Below are positions 42,076-51,264 of a stretch of 64,000 nt of DNA, piece after piece. The notes beneath the pieces were generated by a model, which saw only the letters and a list, made by a program, of their open reading frames with translations, made no database searches and had not been told where the DNA came from. The first letter of the stretch is position 1, and each line of letters starts with the position of its first letter. A program made the translations under genes and the position numbers. The DNA comes from JAHJQZ01 sp963676075 (GTDB taxonomy: Bacteria; Pseudomonadota; Alphaproteobacteria; Rhizobiales; Devosiaceae): positions 186,001 to 250,000 of the forward strand of contig CAXXNZ010000031.1 of NCBI GenBank assembly GCA_963676075.2. Reading direction: 5' to 3'.

Positions 42076-43290
42076 ATGAACAACACAAATCTGACCCTTG
42101 TGATCAATTGCGGGTCGTCCTCGCTCAAGTTCGCGCTTCTGGCCGAAGGCGAGCGCGCACCGGTGCTGTCGGGCATCGCCGAAAACCTCGGTCAACCCGA
42201 CAGCCGCCTGACGATCAGGCAGAACAGCGGCAAGGCCACCACCGAACTCGATGGCGGCGACCACAAGCGCGCCCTTGAGGCTATCCTTGAGGTGCTGCAG
42301 AAACTGGAGTTGCTCGGCTCGGTCTCGGCGGTCGGTCATCGCGTGGCCCATGGCGGCGAGCGCTTCACCGGCTCCATGTTGGCCGACGACGAGGTGATCG
42401 CCGGTGTCGAAGCGATCTCGCATCTGGCGCCGCTGCACAATCCGGCCAACATTCTCGGCATCCGCATTGCGCGCGAAGCCCTGCCGGACGTGCCGCATGT
42501 GCTGGTGTTCGATACGGCCTTCCATGCGACCATGGCACCGTGCGCCTATCGCTATGCCATTCCGGGCGAGTTCTACGAACGCTCCGGCGTCAGGCGTTAC
42601 GGCTTCCACGGCACCAGCCATCGCTTCGTTGCCCGAGAGGCGGTGGACCTGCTCGAGCTTGATCCGGACAATCACGGCATCGTCGTCGCCCATCTCGGAA
42701 ACGGCGCCTCGGCGACCGCCGTACACAACGGCAGAAGTGTCGACACAACCATGGGCCTGACGCCGCTCGAAGGTCTGGTCATGGGCACGCGCTCTGGCGA
42801 CATCGATGCCGGCGCCATCTTCCACATCGCGCGCCAGGCCGGCTATTCGATCGATCAGATGGATACGCTCTTGAACCGCAAGAGCGGGCTTTTGGGCCTG
42901 TCCGGCTTGTCCAACGATTGCAGGACGCTCGAAGCCGCCGCCGAAGACGGCCATGAGGGCGCCCGCCTCGCGCTTGATGTCTTCGTGCATCGCCTTGCTC
43001 GCTATATCGGCGCACTGGCCATGGCCCTGCCGCGGCTCGATGCGGTGGTCTTCACCGGAGGTATCGGCGAGAACTCGTGTTTTGTCCGGGCGCAAACGCT
43101 GAACCGTCTCGGGCCGCTGGGTATCGAACTCGATGTGAAGGAAAACGACCGCATGATCGGCGGCCGATCCGGCATCATCAGTTCCTCGCTGGTGCCGATG
43201 GCCGCAGTGATCGCCACCAATGAAGAATGGCTCATCGCCAGCGACACGTTCGAACTCGCCGGCAAACTGGCGGCTGTGCCGACGCGCTGA
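42076..43290 (+). CDS. ackA: Acetate kinase
   Basis: Converts acyl phosphate plus ADP to carboxylate plus ATP, or the reverse; 404 residues, normal length. ASKHA-fold motifs: VINCGSSSLKFALL at the N-terminus, VGHRVAHGGERFTGS, FDTAFHATMAP, RYGFHGTSHRFVAREA, VVAHLGNGASATAV, GLVMGTRSGDIDAGA, AVVFTGGIGENS. It is 26 bases after the AcpS gene and closes the operon. A short-chain preference other than acetate (propionate, butyrate) cannot be excluded. The 235 bases before the GH2 gene hold no recognisable element. Confidence 0.94.
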   Translation: MNNTNLTLVINCGSSSLKFALLAEGERAPVLSGIAENLGQPDSRLTIRQNSGKATTELDGGDHKRALEAILEVLQKLELLGSVSAVGHRVAHGGERFTGSMLADDEVIAGVEAISHLAPLHNPANILGIRIAREALPDVPHVLVFDTAFHATMAPCAYRYAIPGEFYERSGVRRYGFHGTSHRFVAREAVDLLELDPDNHGIVVAHLGNGASATAVHNGRSVDTTMGLTPLEGLVMGTRSGDIDAGAIFHIARQAGYSIDQMDTLLNRKSGLLGLSGLSNDCRTLEAAAEDGHEGARLALDVFVHRLARYIGALAMALPRLDAVVFTGGIGENSCFVRAQTLNRLGPLGIELDVKENDRMIGGRSGIISSSLVPMAAVIATNEEWLIASDTFELAGKLAAVPTR

Positions 43291-43525
43291 TCATTGGTGA
43301 GGAATGGGGCGGCGTTCAATCGATGCAGAGTGATCCGGTCCGCGTGCGACGCCATTGGCAATGAGCACCTGCAATGTCTCACGAATGCCGATCGTCAGGG
43401 ACATTCAACCGCAGCCACCTCATGGCATGGTCGGATTGGCATTGTCTTGGCGGATCAGTATTCATGTCCGGGCCGACGCGACAGGCATGTGCTTCGTGTG
43501 ATCGGCGCGACCGGAGACTTGCTGA

Positions 43526-45316
43526 ATGACGACGCCCGAGCAAGAGGCAAACGCCGACCCCTATAGCCATCTGCATGACGAGAGCTTCACCAGCGGCTTC
43601 GACACGCCGCGCCTTGGCGCCGAGGCCATGGTCTTCATGGGTGGCCGCGAGGCCCGGTCGCTCGATGGCGACTGGGGGTTTGTGCTCGATCCCTTCGAGG
43701 AAGGGCTGCGCCAGCGCTGGTTCGAGTATGACGCCCGGCCGATCGCCGAATGGGACATGCCGCGCGACTACGATTTTTCACCGGACTGGCTGCCGATGGT
43801 CGTGCCGTCATCGTGGAACACGGTCGACCCCGAGCTTTTCCACTATGAAGGCGCCGCCTGGTATTGGCGCGATCTCGATCTCAACGTGCCCGAGGCGGGA
43901 GAAAGGCTCTTTCTGTGTGTTGGTGCAGCCAATTACCTTGCCCGCGTCTTTCTGAACGGGCAGCTGCTCGGCATGCACAAGGGCGGTTCGACGCCGTTCT
44001 TTGTCGATCTGACGCCAGCGGTGCGTGCTGGCCGTAACCGGCTGATGATCGAAGTCGACAGCACGCGGCGGCTCGATCAGGTGCCGATGAGCCACTATGA
44101 CTGGTTCAACTATGGCGGGCTTTATCGCGAGGTGGCGCTCGTCAGCGTGCCCGAAGTGCATATCGCCGATTTCGGCATCGGACTCGATCCGGAAACCGGC
44201 AAGGTGTTCGTCGATATCGCGATTGCCCAGGCGGCCACAGGAATGGCCGAGATCGTCATCGCCGGTGGTCCACGTTTTGCAGTCGAAATCGCGGAGGGCA
44301 GGGGCCGGGCGCTCATCGATTGGCAACCCGAACTCTGGTCGCCCGAAACGCCCCGGCTCTATGACGTCGAGGCCCGTTTCGGGACTGATCGCGTCTCGGA
44401 TCGTGTCGGTTTTCGCACTTTCTCGCGTGAGGGCACAAAGTTGCTGCTCAACGGAGTGCCGGTTTATTTCAACGGCATCTGCGTCCACGAGGACGATGAG
44501 AACCTCGGCAAGGCGACGAGCGAAGCCGATATCCGCCGCCGCTTCGCCGATGTGAAGGAACTCGGAGCCAATGCCGTTCGGTTGGGCCATTACCCGCACC
44601 ATGAGAGGGTGGCGGAGATCGCCGACGAGCTCGGCATCCTGTTGTGGGAGGAAATCCCGGTTTATTGGGCCATCGATTTTGCCAATCCCGAAACCTTCAC
44701 CGATGCCAATAATCAACTGACCGAACTGATCCGGCGCGATCGCAATCGTGCGAGCGTCGTCATCTGGGGGGTCGGCAATGAAAACGCCGACAGCGACGCT
44801 CGGCTCACCTTCATGAGCCGACTGGCCGAGACAGCACGCAGCATCGATCCGACCCGGCTCGTCGCTGCGGCCTGCCTGATCAATCGCAGCGAGTTTCGGG
44901 TCGAGGACCGGCTTGCCGAACATCTCGATATCATCGGGCTCAATGAATATTTCGGCTGGTACGAGCCGGACTTCGCCGATTTCGAAAAGCTGCTCGACAA
45001 CTCCATGCCCGACAGACCGGTGGTGATCTCGGAAACGGGCGCGGACGCCGTAGCCGGCAATCGCGGGCCCGAGACCGAGCTGTTCACCGAGGAGCGCCAG
45101 GCGCTGCTGATGGGCATGCAGATCGACACGATCAGAGCGCGCGATTATATCGCCGGCGTGTTCCCCTGGATCCTTTACGATTTCCGCAGTCTCAGACGCC
45201 AGACCTCCGTCCAGCGCGGCTGGAACCGCAAGGGGCTGATTGCGCAAGACAAAGCGACCCGCAAGCTCGCGTTCGGTGTTCTCAAGCAGCGCTATTCTGG
45301 TACGGAAAACACCTGA
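43526..45316 (+). CDS. Glycoside hydrolase family 2 enzyme (beta-glucuronidase/galactosidase-like)
   Basis: Cytoplasmic beta-glycosidase of 596 residues, no signal peptide. Sugar-binding jelly roll about 40-210 (LDGDWGFVLDPFEEG, GAAWYWRDLDLNVP, HYDWFNYGGLYREVAL), immunoglobulin-like domain about 210-300, TIM barrel about 300-596 with acid/base E419 in IWGVGNEN and nucleophile E503 in VVISETGADA. The compact length and the WFNYGGLYREV motif are typical of GusA-like enzymes. It may still belong to the carbohydrate cluster downstream; it converges with the GH31 gene across a strong stem-loop. Confidence 0.9.
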   Translation: MTTPEQEANADPYSHLHDESFTSGFDTPRLGAEAMVFMGGREARSLDGDWGFVLDPFEEGLRQRWFEYDARPIAEWDMPRDYDFSPDWLPMVVPSSWNTVDPELFHYEGAAWYWRDLDLNVPEAGERLFLCVGAANYLARVFLNGQLLGMHKGGSTPFFVDLTPAVRAGRNRLMIEVDSTRRLDQVPMSHYDWFNYGGLYREVALVSVPEVHIADFGIGLDPETGKVFVDIAIAQAATGMAEIVIAGGPRFAVEIAEGRGRALIDWQPELWSPETPRLYDVEARFGTDRVSDRVGFRTFSREGTKLLLNGVPVYFNGICVHEDDENLGKATSEADIRRRFADVKELGANAVRLGHYPHHERVAEIADELGILLWEEIPVYWAIDFANPETFTDANNQLTELIRRDRNRASVVIWGVGNENADSDARLTFMSRLAETARSIDPTRLVAAACLINRSEFRVEDRLAEHLDIIGLNEYFGWYEPDFADFEKLLDNSMPDRPVVISETGADAVAGNRGPETELFTEERQALLMGMQIDTIRARDYIAGVFPWILYDFRSLRRQTSVQRGWNRKGLIAQDKATRKLAFGVLKQRYSGTENT

Positions 45317-45338
45317 CGGCTTCCGCCAGCTAATAGAA

Positions 45339-45365
45339 ACGGAGCGGGTCGTCGACCCGCTCCGT
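45339..45365. terminator. Bidirectional stem-loop between convergent GH2 and GH31 genes
   Basis: ACGGAGCGGGTC and GACCCGCTCCGT form a perfect 12-bp stem around the 3-base loop GTC, between the two stops. Because it is a palindrome it can act on transcripts from both sides. No strong T-run follows on either side. Confidence 0.65.
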
Positions 45366-45429
45366 CCGAAGTGTGGTGACCATCCGGCTGCTCAAGAATG
45401 CACCGGACGGATGACGCGGCTTGAAGTCG

Positions 45430-47469
45430 CTAGGCCGTCGTAAGCTCCGCCTGAACTTCGGCACTCTCGCGGATGAACACCGGGATGGCTTCGAGCGGCG
45501 CATCGCAATCGCACCATTGCCCGCCGGTCTGGCGTGCGCCGGTAGCGAGGTCGATCCAGTTGCAACCTTCCGGCAGCCAGACCCTGCGGCTGCGCTGTCC
45601 GGCTTCGAGAACAGGTGCGACGAGGATGTCCGGTCCGAACATGTACTGATCCTCGATCTGCCAGGCCTCCGCCTGATCGGGGAAATCGAAGAACAGCGGC
45701 CGCATGACCGGCGCGCCGGTTTCGTGGGCGGTTTTCATCACCCGCATCACATAGGGCCGCAGCCGCTCGCGCAGATCGAGGCACGATTTCAGGATGGTGT
45801 AGTTGTTCTCGCCGAAGCTCCAGATTTCATTGGGTGCACCGGTCATGCATTGCGCGATGCCATCGCGATAGGTTTCAGCCGGCTCCTCCATTGGTTGGCG
45901 GAAGCCGTGCATGCGGGTGACAGGGCAGAAGACGCCCCACTGGAACCAACGGACCAGCAATTCCTGGAAACCCGGATCGTTGATATCGCCGCCATCGAAC
46001 CCGCCGATGTCGGTGGTCCACCACGGAATGCCGGCGATCCCCATGTTGAGGCCGGCCATCAGCTGGTTGCGCAGGGCGCCGAAGGTCGAGTTGATATCGC
46101 CCGACCAAACGAGTGCGCCATAGCGCTGGCTCCCGGCCCAGGCACAGCGCAAGAGGTTGACGATTTCGGTCTGTCCCGCCTCTTCCATGCCCTCGTAGAA
46201 GGCCTGGGCATAGCCGCGCGGGTAGATGTTGCCGACTTCGAGCACCGGGCCGAGGTGATAGCGGTAGTTCTCGAAATCGTAGACGCTGAACTCGGGCTCG
46301 GCTTCGTCCAGCCAGAAGATCTTGATGCCGAGATCATGGTAATTCTTCTTGGCCTGTTCCCAGATGTAGTGCCGGGCACCGGGGTGGGTGGCGTCGAAGA
46401 ACGTCGTGTCGCCAAGGAAGGTCATGGTGACCGGCACGCCGCGCTCGGCTTTGACCAAATAACCCTTTTCCTTCATGATCTTGTAGTTCTCGGTGCGATT
46501 GTCGACCGTTGGCCAGATCGACACCATCAGCTCGATGCCCATCTGTTTGAGTTCATCGACCATGGCCTTCGGGTCCGGCCATTCGCGCTCATCGAAGCAC
46601 CAGTCGCCCTGGTTCGGCCAGTGGAAGAAGTCGGCGACGATGACCGAGATCGGCAGGCCGCGCCGCTTGTACTCGCGCGCAACCTCCATAAGCTCGTCCT
46701 GTGTGCGATACCTGAGCTTGCACTGCCAGAAGCCGGACGCGTAGTCGGGCAGCATGGGCGCCGCGCCGGTGGCGGCAGCATATTGCTGGCTGATCTCGGC
46801 CGGCGTGTCGGCCGCCGTGATCCAGTAGTCCAGCTGCTCGGTGACACGCGCCATCCAGGTGGTGACGTTGTTGGCGAAACTGACTTCGCCGATCGCCGGG
46901 TTGTTCCACAACATGCCGTAGCCGAGGCTCGACATCATGAACGGAACGCTGGCCTGAGAGTTGCGCTGCGCCAGCTCCATCGTGCAGCCCTTCACATTGA
47001 GGAATGGCTGCTGGTACTGCCCGAGGCCGTAGATCCTTTCGTCCAACTGCGACTCGAAGCGGGCGCGCAGCTCGTATTTGCCACCGATGATGGGCTTGAG
47101 CTCGCGCGCTTCGTGGGTGAGGGGACTGAAATACTTGCTGTTGACATCCTCGCCCTGGCCGGCAACGAAACGCGTGCGCCAGTATTCCTCGAGCAACAGC
47201 TTGCCGTTCTGATTGTAAAAGCTGAGCTGGCCGCGTCCGTTGACCACGGCGGAGATGTTACCGTTGACGATGCGGGCGCCGTCTTTGAACTCGGAGACCT
47301 CGACTTTGGCGGACGGGTTTGCCGGCAGCAGCGCCCAATCCTTGTCGTTCAGTTCCGGGGCGACCGTCGCCCGCACGCGCAGACTGTTCTCCCCCCACGG
47401 CTCGATCTGCAGCTTGTGACCGTCATAGGTCCAAACCAGTTTGTCCGAGGTCAAAATGAACTCGCTCAT
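45430..47469 (-). CDS. Glycoside hydrolase family 31 enzyme (alpha-xylosidase/alpha-glucosidase-like)
   Basis: Cleaves alpha-linked terminal sugars; 679 residues, no signal peptide, so intracellular. N-terminal beta domain about 1-235, (beta/alpha)8 barrel about 236-560 with nucleophile D388 in FWLDEAEPE and acid/base D458 in LVWSGDINSTFGAL, and a C-terminal beta region. The WLDEAEPE form of the motif is close to that of bacterial alpha-xylosidases that act on xyloglucan side chains; an alpha-glucosidase is the alternative. GGGAAGAGAG precedes the ATG. A LacI-type operator lies about 325 bases upstream, matching those of the neighbouring LacI regulator. Confidence 0.9.
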   Translation of the reverse strand: MSEFILTSDKLVWTYDGHKLQIEPWGENSLRVRATVAPELNDKDWALLPANPSAKVEVSEFKDGARIVNGNISAVVNGRGQLSFYNQNGKLLLEEYWRTRFVAGQGEDVNSKYFSPLTHEARELKPIIGGKYELRARFESQLDERIYGLGQYQQPFLNVKGCTMELAQRNSQASVPFMMSSLGYGMLWNNPAIGEVSFANNVTTWMARVTEQLDYWITAADTPAEISQQYAAATGAAPMLPDYASGFWQCKLRYRTQDELMEVAREYKRRGLPISVIVADFFHWPNQGDWCFDEREWPDPKAMVDELKQMGIELMVSIWPTVDNRTENYKIMKEKGYLVKAERGVPVTMTFLGDTTFFDATHPGARHYIWEQAKKNYHDLGIKIFWLDEAEPEFSVYDFENYRYHLGPVLEVGNIYPRGYAQAFYEGMEEAGQTEIVNLLRCAWAGSQRYGALVWSGDINSTFGALRNQLMAGLNMGIAGIPWWTTDIGGFDGGDINDPGFQELLVRWFQWGVFCPVTRMHGFRQPMEEPAETYRDGIAQCMTGAPNEIWSFGENNYTILKSCLDLRERLRPYVMRVMKTAHETGAPVMRPLFFDFPDQAEAWQIEDQYMFGPDILVAPVLEAGQRSRRVWLPEGCNWIDLATGARQTGGQWCDCDAPLEAIPVFIRESAEVQAELTTA

Positions 47470-47906
47470 CGTCTCTCTTCCCTTTTATGGGCGGCCGATG
47501 GTCGTTGAAGTCACCGGTCCGACCGTTTTACGCGTTCACGCGATTTGAGCCTGGTTTGCGCCGCCTTCCTCTGGGCCATGCTTCCCAAGCCTGCCGTTTC
47601 ATACGCCCCGTCTGCATCCGCGCGTCTCGAACGTCATTGGCAGTCGGCCACGCCTCCGAAAAGGAGCGCTCCGGTTATGGCGGCAAAATCTGTCGAAGCC
47701 CCCCTCGATCGCTTTGTGTTCCAGGCAAACCGCGTCTCAGGACAGCGGTCTGCTGCTGAACACTCGACTGCAAAACCGAGCGGATGCTACGCGTCGTAAG
47801 CGTTTACGGTCAATACGGCAAAGCGGGCAGGGGACTGCGGCGTCATAACAGGTGGCGGATGGACACATCTTCGATGGCGCCCGGAGGCTGGCACGGACAG
47901 GTGCAC
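47470..47906. other. Intergenic stretch between GH31 and LacI genes
   Basis: About 440 bases, both neighbouring genes on the minus strand. It holds the GH31 ribosome-binding site and one LacI-type operator (about 47793-47810), so the GH31 promoter should lie here. A frame of about 90 codons on the plus strand has no homology or ribosome-binding site and is not considered a gene. Confidence 0.5.
47793..47810. promoter_or_regulatory. LacI-type operator candidate in front of GH31
   Basis: GTCGTAAGCGTTTACGGT has the palindromic core CGTAAGCGTTTACG, one base off the perfect site at 49070-49087. It suggests that GH31 is in the regulon of the LacI regulator encoded at 47.9-49.0 kb. Confidence 0.65.
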
Positions 47907-49013
47907 TCAGTCCTTCAGGGCCATGGCATCACCGGCATCTGCCGATCCCTGCTTACGCGCCGGGCGAAGCCGATGGTGCGGATCGGGGCCGCAGGCATCG
48001 CTTTCACCCTCCTTGAGGAACATCGGCGTACGGGCCTGCACAATGCCTTGTGGAAAGGCATCGGCATACGGTGGAATCTGCGCCAGCAGAGCGCGGGCCA
48101 GAGATTTGCCGAGATCGCGCAGGGACAGGTCGTAGCAGGTCAGTGGCGGGCTCAGAAACCGGATGGACGGTTCGTTGCGGAACGAGGTTACAGCGAAGTC
48201 CTTGCCCGGCTCGATGCCGAGTTCGCGCAGTCGTCGATAAACGCCGATGGCGGTCAATTCGAAAAGCAGCACAATGGCGGTCGGCGGCGATGACATGCCG
48301 AGTATTTCGTCGATCACATGCTCGCCTCCGTCCTCGTGCCGGGGTGTGGCGAAGACGAGGGCAGGGTCGAATGCGATGCCGTTCCGCGCAAGGGCCTCCC
48401 TGTAGGCATCCCTGAATATCGGGCCGTGATTGATTTCACCCGGCGGCACGGTCACGGCAATGCGCCTGTGTCCCTTACTGACCAGCCGGTCGACCAGGGC
48501 ATTGGCGACGCCCTCGAAATCGAGGTCGATCCACGAGTAACCCTCGCCGGTCGAACTGCGGCCAAGCGTTACGAACGGAATGCCCGATGATTGCAGCAGT
48601 TCAATGCGGCGGTCGACGCGGTGGGTTGAGGCCAGGATCATGCCATCCACGGCGCTGCGCGACACGACGCGCTCGAGATAGGTGTAGTGATCCTCATTGC
48701 TGGCGCAGGGCAGAACGAGCAGGTCGAGTCCGAATTCTCGCAGGATGGACTGCATGCCGTCGAACACGCCCATGAAGAAATAGTCGTTGGTCGATGCGGT
48801 TTCCGGCGCCAACTCGATCATGAAACCGATGGCCCGCGTCACGCCCTGAGCGAGCGCCCGCGCCGCGTGGTTTGGCGCGTATCCCAGCCTGCGAGCCGTC
48901 TCCAGTACCCGCTTCCGCGTGCTCTCGCTGACATCCGGCTTGCCGTTCAGCGCGCGGGAAACCGTACCCGTCGAAATCCCGAGCTCGTGTGCCAGCCGAG
49001 CGATGCCGCGCAT
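47907..49013 (-). CDS. LacI-family transcriptional regulator
   Basis: Sugar-responsive repressor of 368 residues. HTH at 1-50 (IARLAHELGISTGTVSRALNGKPDVSESTRKRVLETARRLGYAPNHAARALAQG), then hinge, then periplasmic-binding-like effector domain about 60-335. A tail of about 30 residues after TPMFLKEGE is unlike typical LacI proteins. I chose the ATG at 49013 because GGAG lies 6 bases upstream; a TTG four codons earlier overlaps that site. It is divergent from the Gfo/Idh-isomerase operon, with a perfect operator in between. Confidence 0.92.
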   Translation of the reverse strand: MRGIARLAHELGISTGTVSRALNGKPDVSESTRKRVLETARRLGYAPNHAARALAQGVTRAIGFMIELAPETASTNDYFFMGVFDGMQSILREFGLDLLVLPCASNEDHYTYLERVVSRSAVDGMILASTHRVDRRIELLQSSGIPFVTLGRSSTGEGYSWIDLDFEGVANALVDRLVSKGHRRIAVTVPPGEINHGPIFRDAYREALARNGIAFDPALVFATPRHEDGGEHVIDEILGMSSPPTAIVLLFELTAIGVYRRLRELGIEPGKDFAVTSFRNEPSIRFLSPPLTCYDLSLRDLGKSLARALLAQIPPYADAFPQGIVQARTPMFLKEGESDACGPDPHHRLRPARKQGSADAGDAMALKD

Positions 49014-49041
49014 GTTTGTCTCCAACTCTCCAGTTTGGCTA

Positions 49042-49066
49042 TTGACATAGTTTGTCGGTGAATAAT
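49042..49066 (+). promoter_or_regulatory. Candidate promoter of the oxidoreductase-isomerase operon
   Basis: TTGACA at 49042-49047 is followed by the A/T-rich stretch AATAATAG at about 49061-49068. The palindromic operator begins immediately after, so a bound repressor would cover the transcription start. Confidence 0.55.
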
Positions 49067-49069
49067 AGC

Positions 49070-49087
49070 TTCGTAAGCGCTTACGAA
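49070..49087. promoter_or_regulatory. Perfect LacI-type operator
   Basis: TTCGTAAGCGCTTACGAA is a perfect 18-bp palindrome with the central CG step typical of LacI-family sites. It lies between the divergent LacI and oxidoreductase genes, just past the candidate promoter. Confidence 0.8.
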
Positions 49088-49155
49088 AGAACTGTGCCGA
49101 GGTCCAGAATAAGTTCCCGGCAAACCGCCATCATGTAAAAGAGCGGAAATCCAGG

Positions 49156-49173
49156 CCTCGTAAGCGCTTAGGG
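49156..49173. promoter_or_regulatory. Second LacI-type operator before the oxidoreductase gene
   Basis: CCTCGTAAGCGCTTAGGG shares the TAAGCGCTTA core, 86 bases from the perfect site and 28 bases before the oxidoreductase start. The pair could support repression by looping. Confidence 0.7.
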
Positions 49174-49200
49174 TCGGTCTCGGCCCGGGGGGAGGATGAA

Positions 49201-50232
49201 TTGGCCAGGAACGTGGTTCTGGTCGGCTGTGGCAACATGGCTGGCGGTTGGCTCAAGGCATTGGACGATCCGGCAAACGCCGGTCGTGTCCGCATAATTG
49301 GCCTGGTTGATCGCGACCTGGCCGCTGCGGAAAAACTCCGGACCGAATTTGGACTCTCCGACGTCAACGTTGCGGACGATCTCGGCGCATTCCTCTCCTC
49401 CCACGATGCCGAGATCGTCTTCGACGTCGCGGTTCCCGATGCCCGCCATGCGATCGTTGAAACTGCGTTTGCGCACGGATGCCATGTGCTGACAGAGAAG
49501 CCAATGGCGGCATCTCTCGATCAGGCCAAGGCCATTAACGTTGCCGCGACGCAGGCCGGCAGGGTACACGCGGTGACCCAGAACCGGCGCTTCAGCCCCG
49601 GCATCCGCAAGGTGCGCGCCACGCTCGAGAGCGGAGTTCTCGGGCAGATCACCGCGGTGCATTGCGATTTCTTCATCGGCGCCCATTTTGGCGGTTTCCG
49701 CGATGCCATGGAGCACGTTTTGCTGCTCGACATGGCAATCCACACCTTCGATGCCGCCCGTTTCATCTCCGGACAGGAGCCGCTCGCCGCCTATTGTGTC
49801 GAAACCAATCCGGCCGGTTCCTGGTATGCGCACGGCGCCGCGGCCAATGTCATTTTCGAATTCACGAACGACGTCGTCGCGACCTATCGCGGCTCCTGGT
49901 GCGCGGAAGGCGCCAATACCAATTGGGATTCATCCTGGCGCATCATCGGCACCAAGGGCACGCTGCTGTGGGACGGCGATGAGGGGCTTTCGATAAATGT
50001 CGTCGATGGCGACGAAGGCTTTTTCCGTCCGCTGCGCGAGGTCGACGTGCTGCCGCCGCGCGATGAGCGCGAAACCCGCGGCCATGCCAGCGCCATCGCA
50101 CAGTTCCTCGACGCCCTCGACACCGGCGCGACGCCGGAGACCACCGGCACCGACAACATCAAGAGCCTGTCGATGGTCTTCGCAGCCATCGAGAGCGCAC
50201 GGACCCGCCAACGCGTTTCAATCGCAGACTAG
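49201..50232 (+). CDS. Gfo/Idh/MocA-family oxidoreductase
   Basis: NAD(P)-dependent sugar or polyol dehydrogenase of 343 residues. N-terminal Rossmann fold (VVLVGCGNMAGGWLKALDD, RIIGLVDRDLAAAEKL), the family EKP motif in HVLTEKPMAASL, and the C-terminal substrate domain about 125-330. The start is TTG at 49201, 5-6 bases after GGAGG. It is controlled by the adjacent LacI sites, and the isomerase/epimerase gene follows after 3 bases, so the two act in one pathway. Confidence 0.9.
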   Translation: MARNVVLVGCGNMAGGWLKALDDPANAGRVRIIGLVDRDLAAAEKLRTEFGLSDVNVADDLGAFLSSHDAEIVFDVAVPDARHAIVETAFAHGCHVLTEKPMAASLDQAKAINVAATQAGRVHAVTQNRRFSPGIRKVRATLESGVLGQITAVHCDFFIGAHFGGFRDAMEHVLLLDMAIHTFDAARFISGQEPLAAYCVETNPAGSWYAHGAAANVIFEFTNDVVATYRGSWCAEGANTNWDSSWRIIGTKGTLLWDGDEGLSINVVDGDEGFFRPLREVDVLPPRDERETRGHASAIAQFLDALDTGATPETTGTDNIKSLSMVFAAIESARTRQRVSIAD

Positions 50233-50235
50233 GAC

Positions 50236-51144
50236 ATGACCGTGACCGACCCCGCCAAATCCATTCGCATCGGCACCATGATCAAGGCCACAGAAGGTGA
50301 AGCTGCCGAAAACATCGCGGCCATCGCCGATCTCGGCTTCGAGAGTTTCGAGCCGTTCTTTTGGCAGACCACCAATGGCCAGGATCTTTCCGAACTTGGC
50401 AAACGCTGCCGTAACGCCATCGGCGATCGTGATGTCACCATCTCGACAATCGGCATGTTCGGCAATCCGCTCGAAGACCAGGAGATGGACCGCGAGACCC
50501 TCAAGGGCTGGCAGGACTGCATCGATAACGCGCATTACTTCGGCGCCAATTGCGTTGCTGGCTTCACCGGGCGCATCCGCAACAAGCCGCTTCCGGAAAG
50601 CCTTCCGCGCTACAAGGAGGTCTGGTCCGAACTCAACAAGCGCGCCGCCGACAAGGGCATCAGGATCGCCTTCGAAAATTGCGCCATGAACGGCAACTGG
50701 CAGACGGGAGACTGGAACATCGCCCACAATCCCGACGCCTGGGAGCTGATGTTTGACACGCTGCCGGAAGACAATATCGGCCTCGAATGGGAGCCCTGCC
50801 ACCAGCTCGTCTACCTCATCGATCCGCTGCCGCAGATCCGCAAATGGGGCAAGAAATTCTTCCACGTCCATGGCAAGGACGCGACGGTGCGCTGGGAGGT
50901 CATCCGCGAGCACGGTATCTTCGGCAAGGAGGAGTTCGTCTTCATGCGCACCCCAGGGTTCGGTGACAGCAATTGGACCGACATCATCTCGGAGCTGCGG
51001 CTCGTCGGCTATGAGGGCGCCATCGATATCGAGGGCTGGCATGACCCGGTCTATCGCGGTGATCTCGAGATCACCGGACAGGTCCGGGCGCTCAATTTTC
51101 TGAAAGACGCACGCGGCGGCGACCATGTGGATATCGCAGGATGA
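50236..51144 (+). CDS. Sugar-phosphate isomerase/epimerase (AP-endonuclease-2-like TIM barrel)
   Basis: Protein of 302 residues of the xylose isomerase-like TIM barrel family. Metal-binding and barrel stretches: IADLGFESFEPFFWQ, ISTIGMFGNPLED, IRIAFENCAMNG, NIGLEWEPCHQLVYLIDPLPQI, FFHVHGKDATVR, YEGAIDIEGWHDPVYRGD. The ATG at 50236 begins 3 bases after the oxidoreductase stop. It probably isomerises or epimerises the keto-sugar made by the neighbouring dehydrogenase; the substrate is not evident. Confidence 0.88.
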   Translation: MTVTDPAKSIRIGTMIKATEGEAAENIAAIADLGFESFEPFFWQTTNGQDLSELGKRCRNAIGDRDVTISTIGMFGNPLEDQEMDRETLKGWQDCIDNAHYFGANCVAGFTGRIRNKPLPESLPRYKEVWSELNKRAADKGIRIAFENCAMNGNWQTGDWNIAHNPDAWELMFDTLPEDNIGLEWEPCHQLVYLIDPLPQIRKWGKKFFHVHGKDATVRWEVIREHGIFGKEEFVFMRTPGFGDSNWTDIISELRLVGYEGAIDIEGWHDPVYRGDLEITGQVRALNFLKDARGGDHVDIAG

Positions 51145-51264
51145 CCGGCATGACCGCACGTCGGTTTCAAGCGCGTTCCACCTGTGCTGTCGCGGAAGAA
51201 GCGGCAAGGAAGAAGCAAGAGAGGAATTCCCGAATTTTGATCCAAAGCGAGATTGACTCGGTAT

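Noticed and set aside
45421..47508. Open frame of about 695 codons on the plus strand opposite GH31
   Set aside because: Exact antisense of a clear GH31 enzyme with its catalytic motifs; long antisense frames are expected in GC-rich DNA and the translation matches no family.
47487..47759. Open frame of 90 codons in the GH31-LacI intergenic region
   Set aside because: No ribosome-binding site, no family resemblance, and it lies in the region expected to hold the GH31 promoter and operator.
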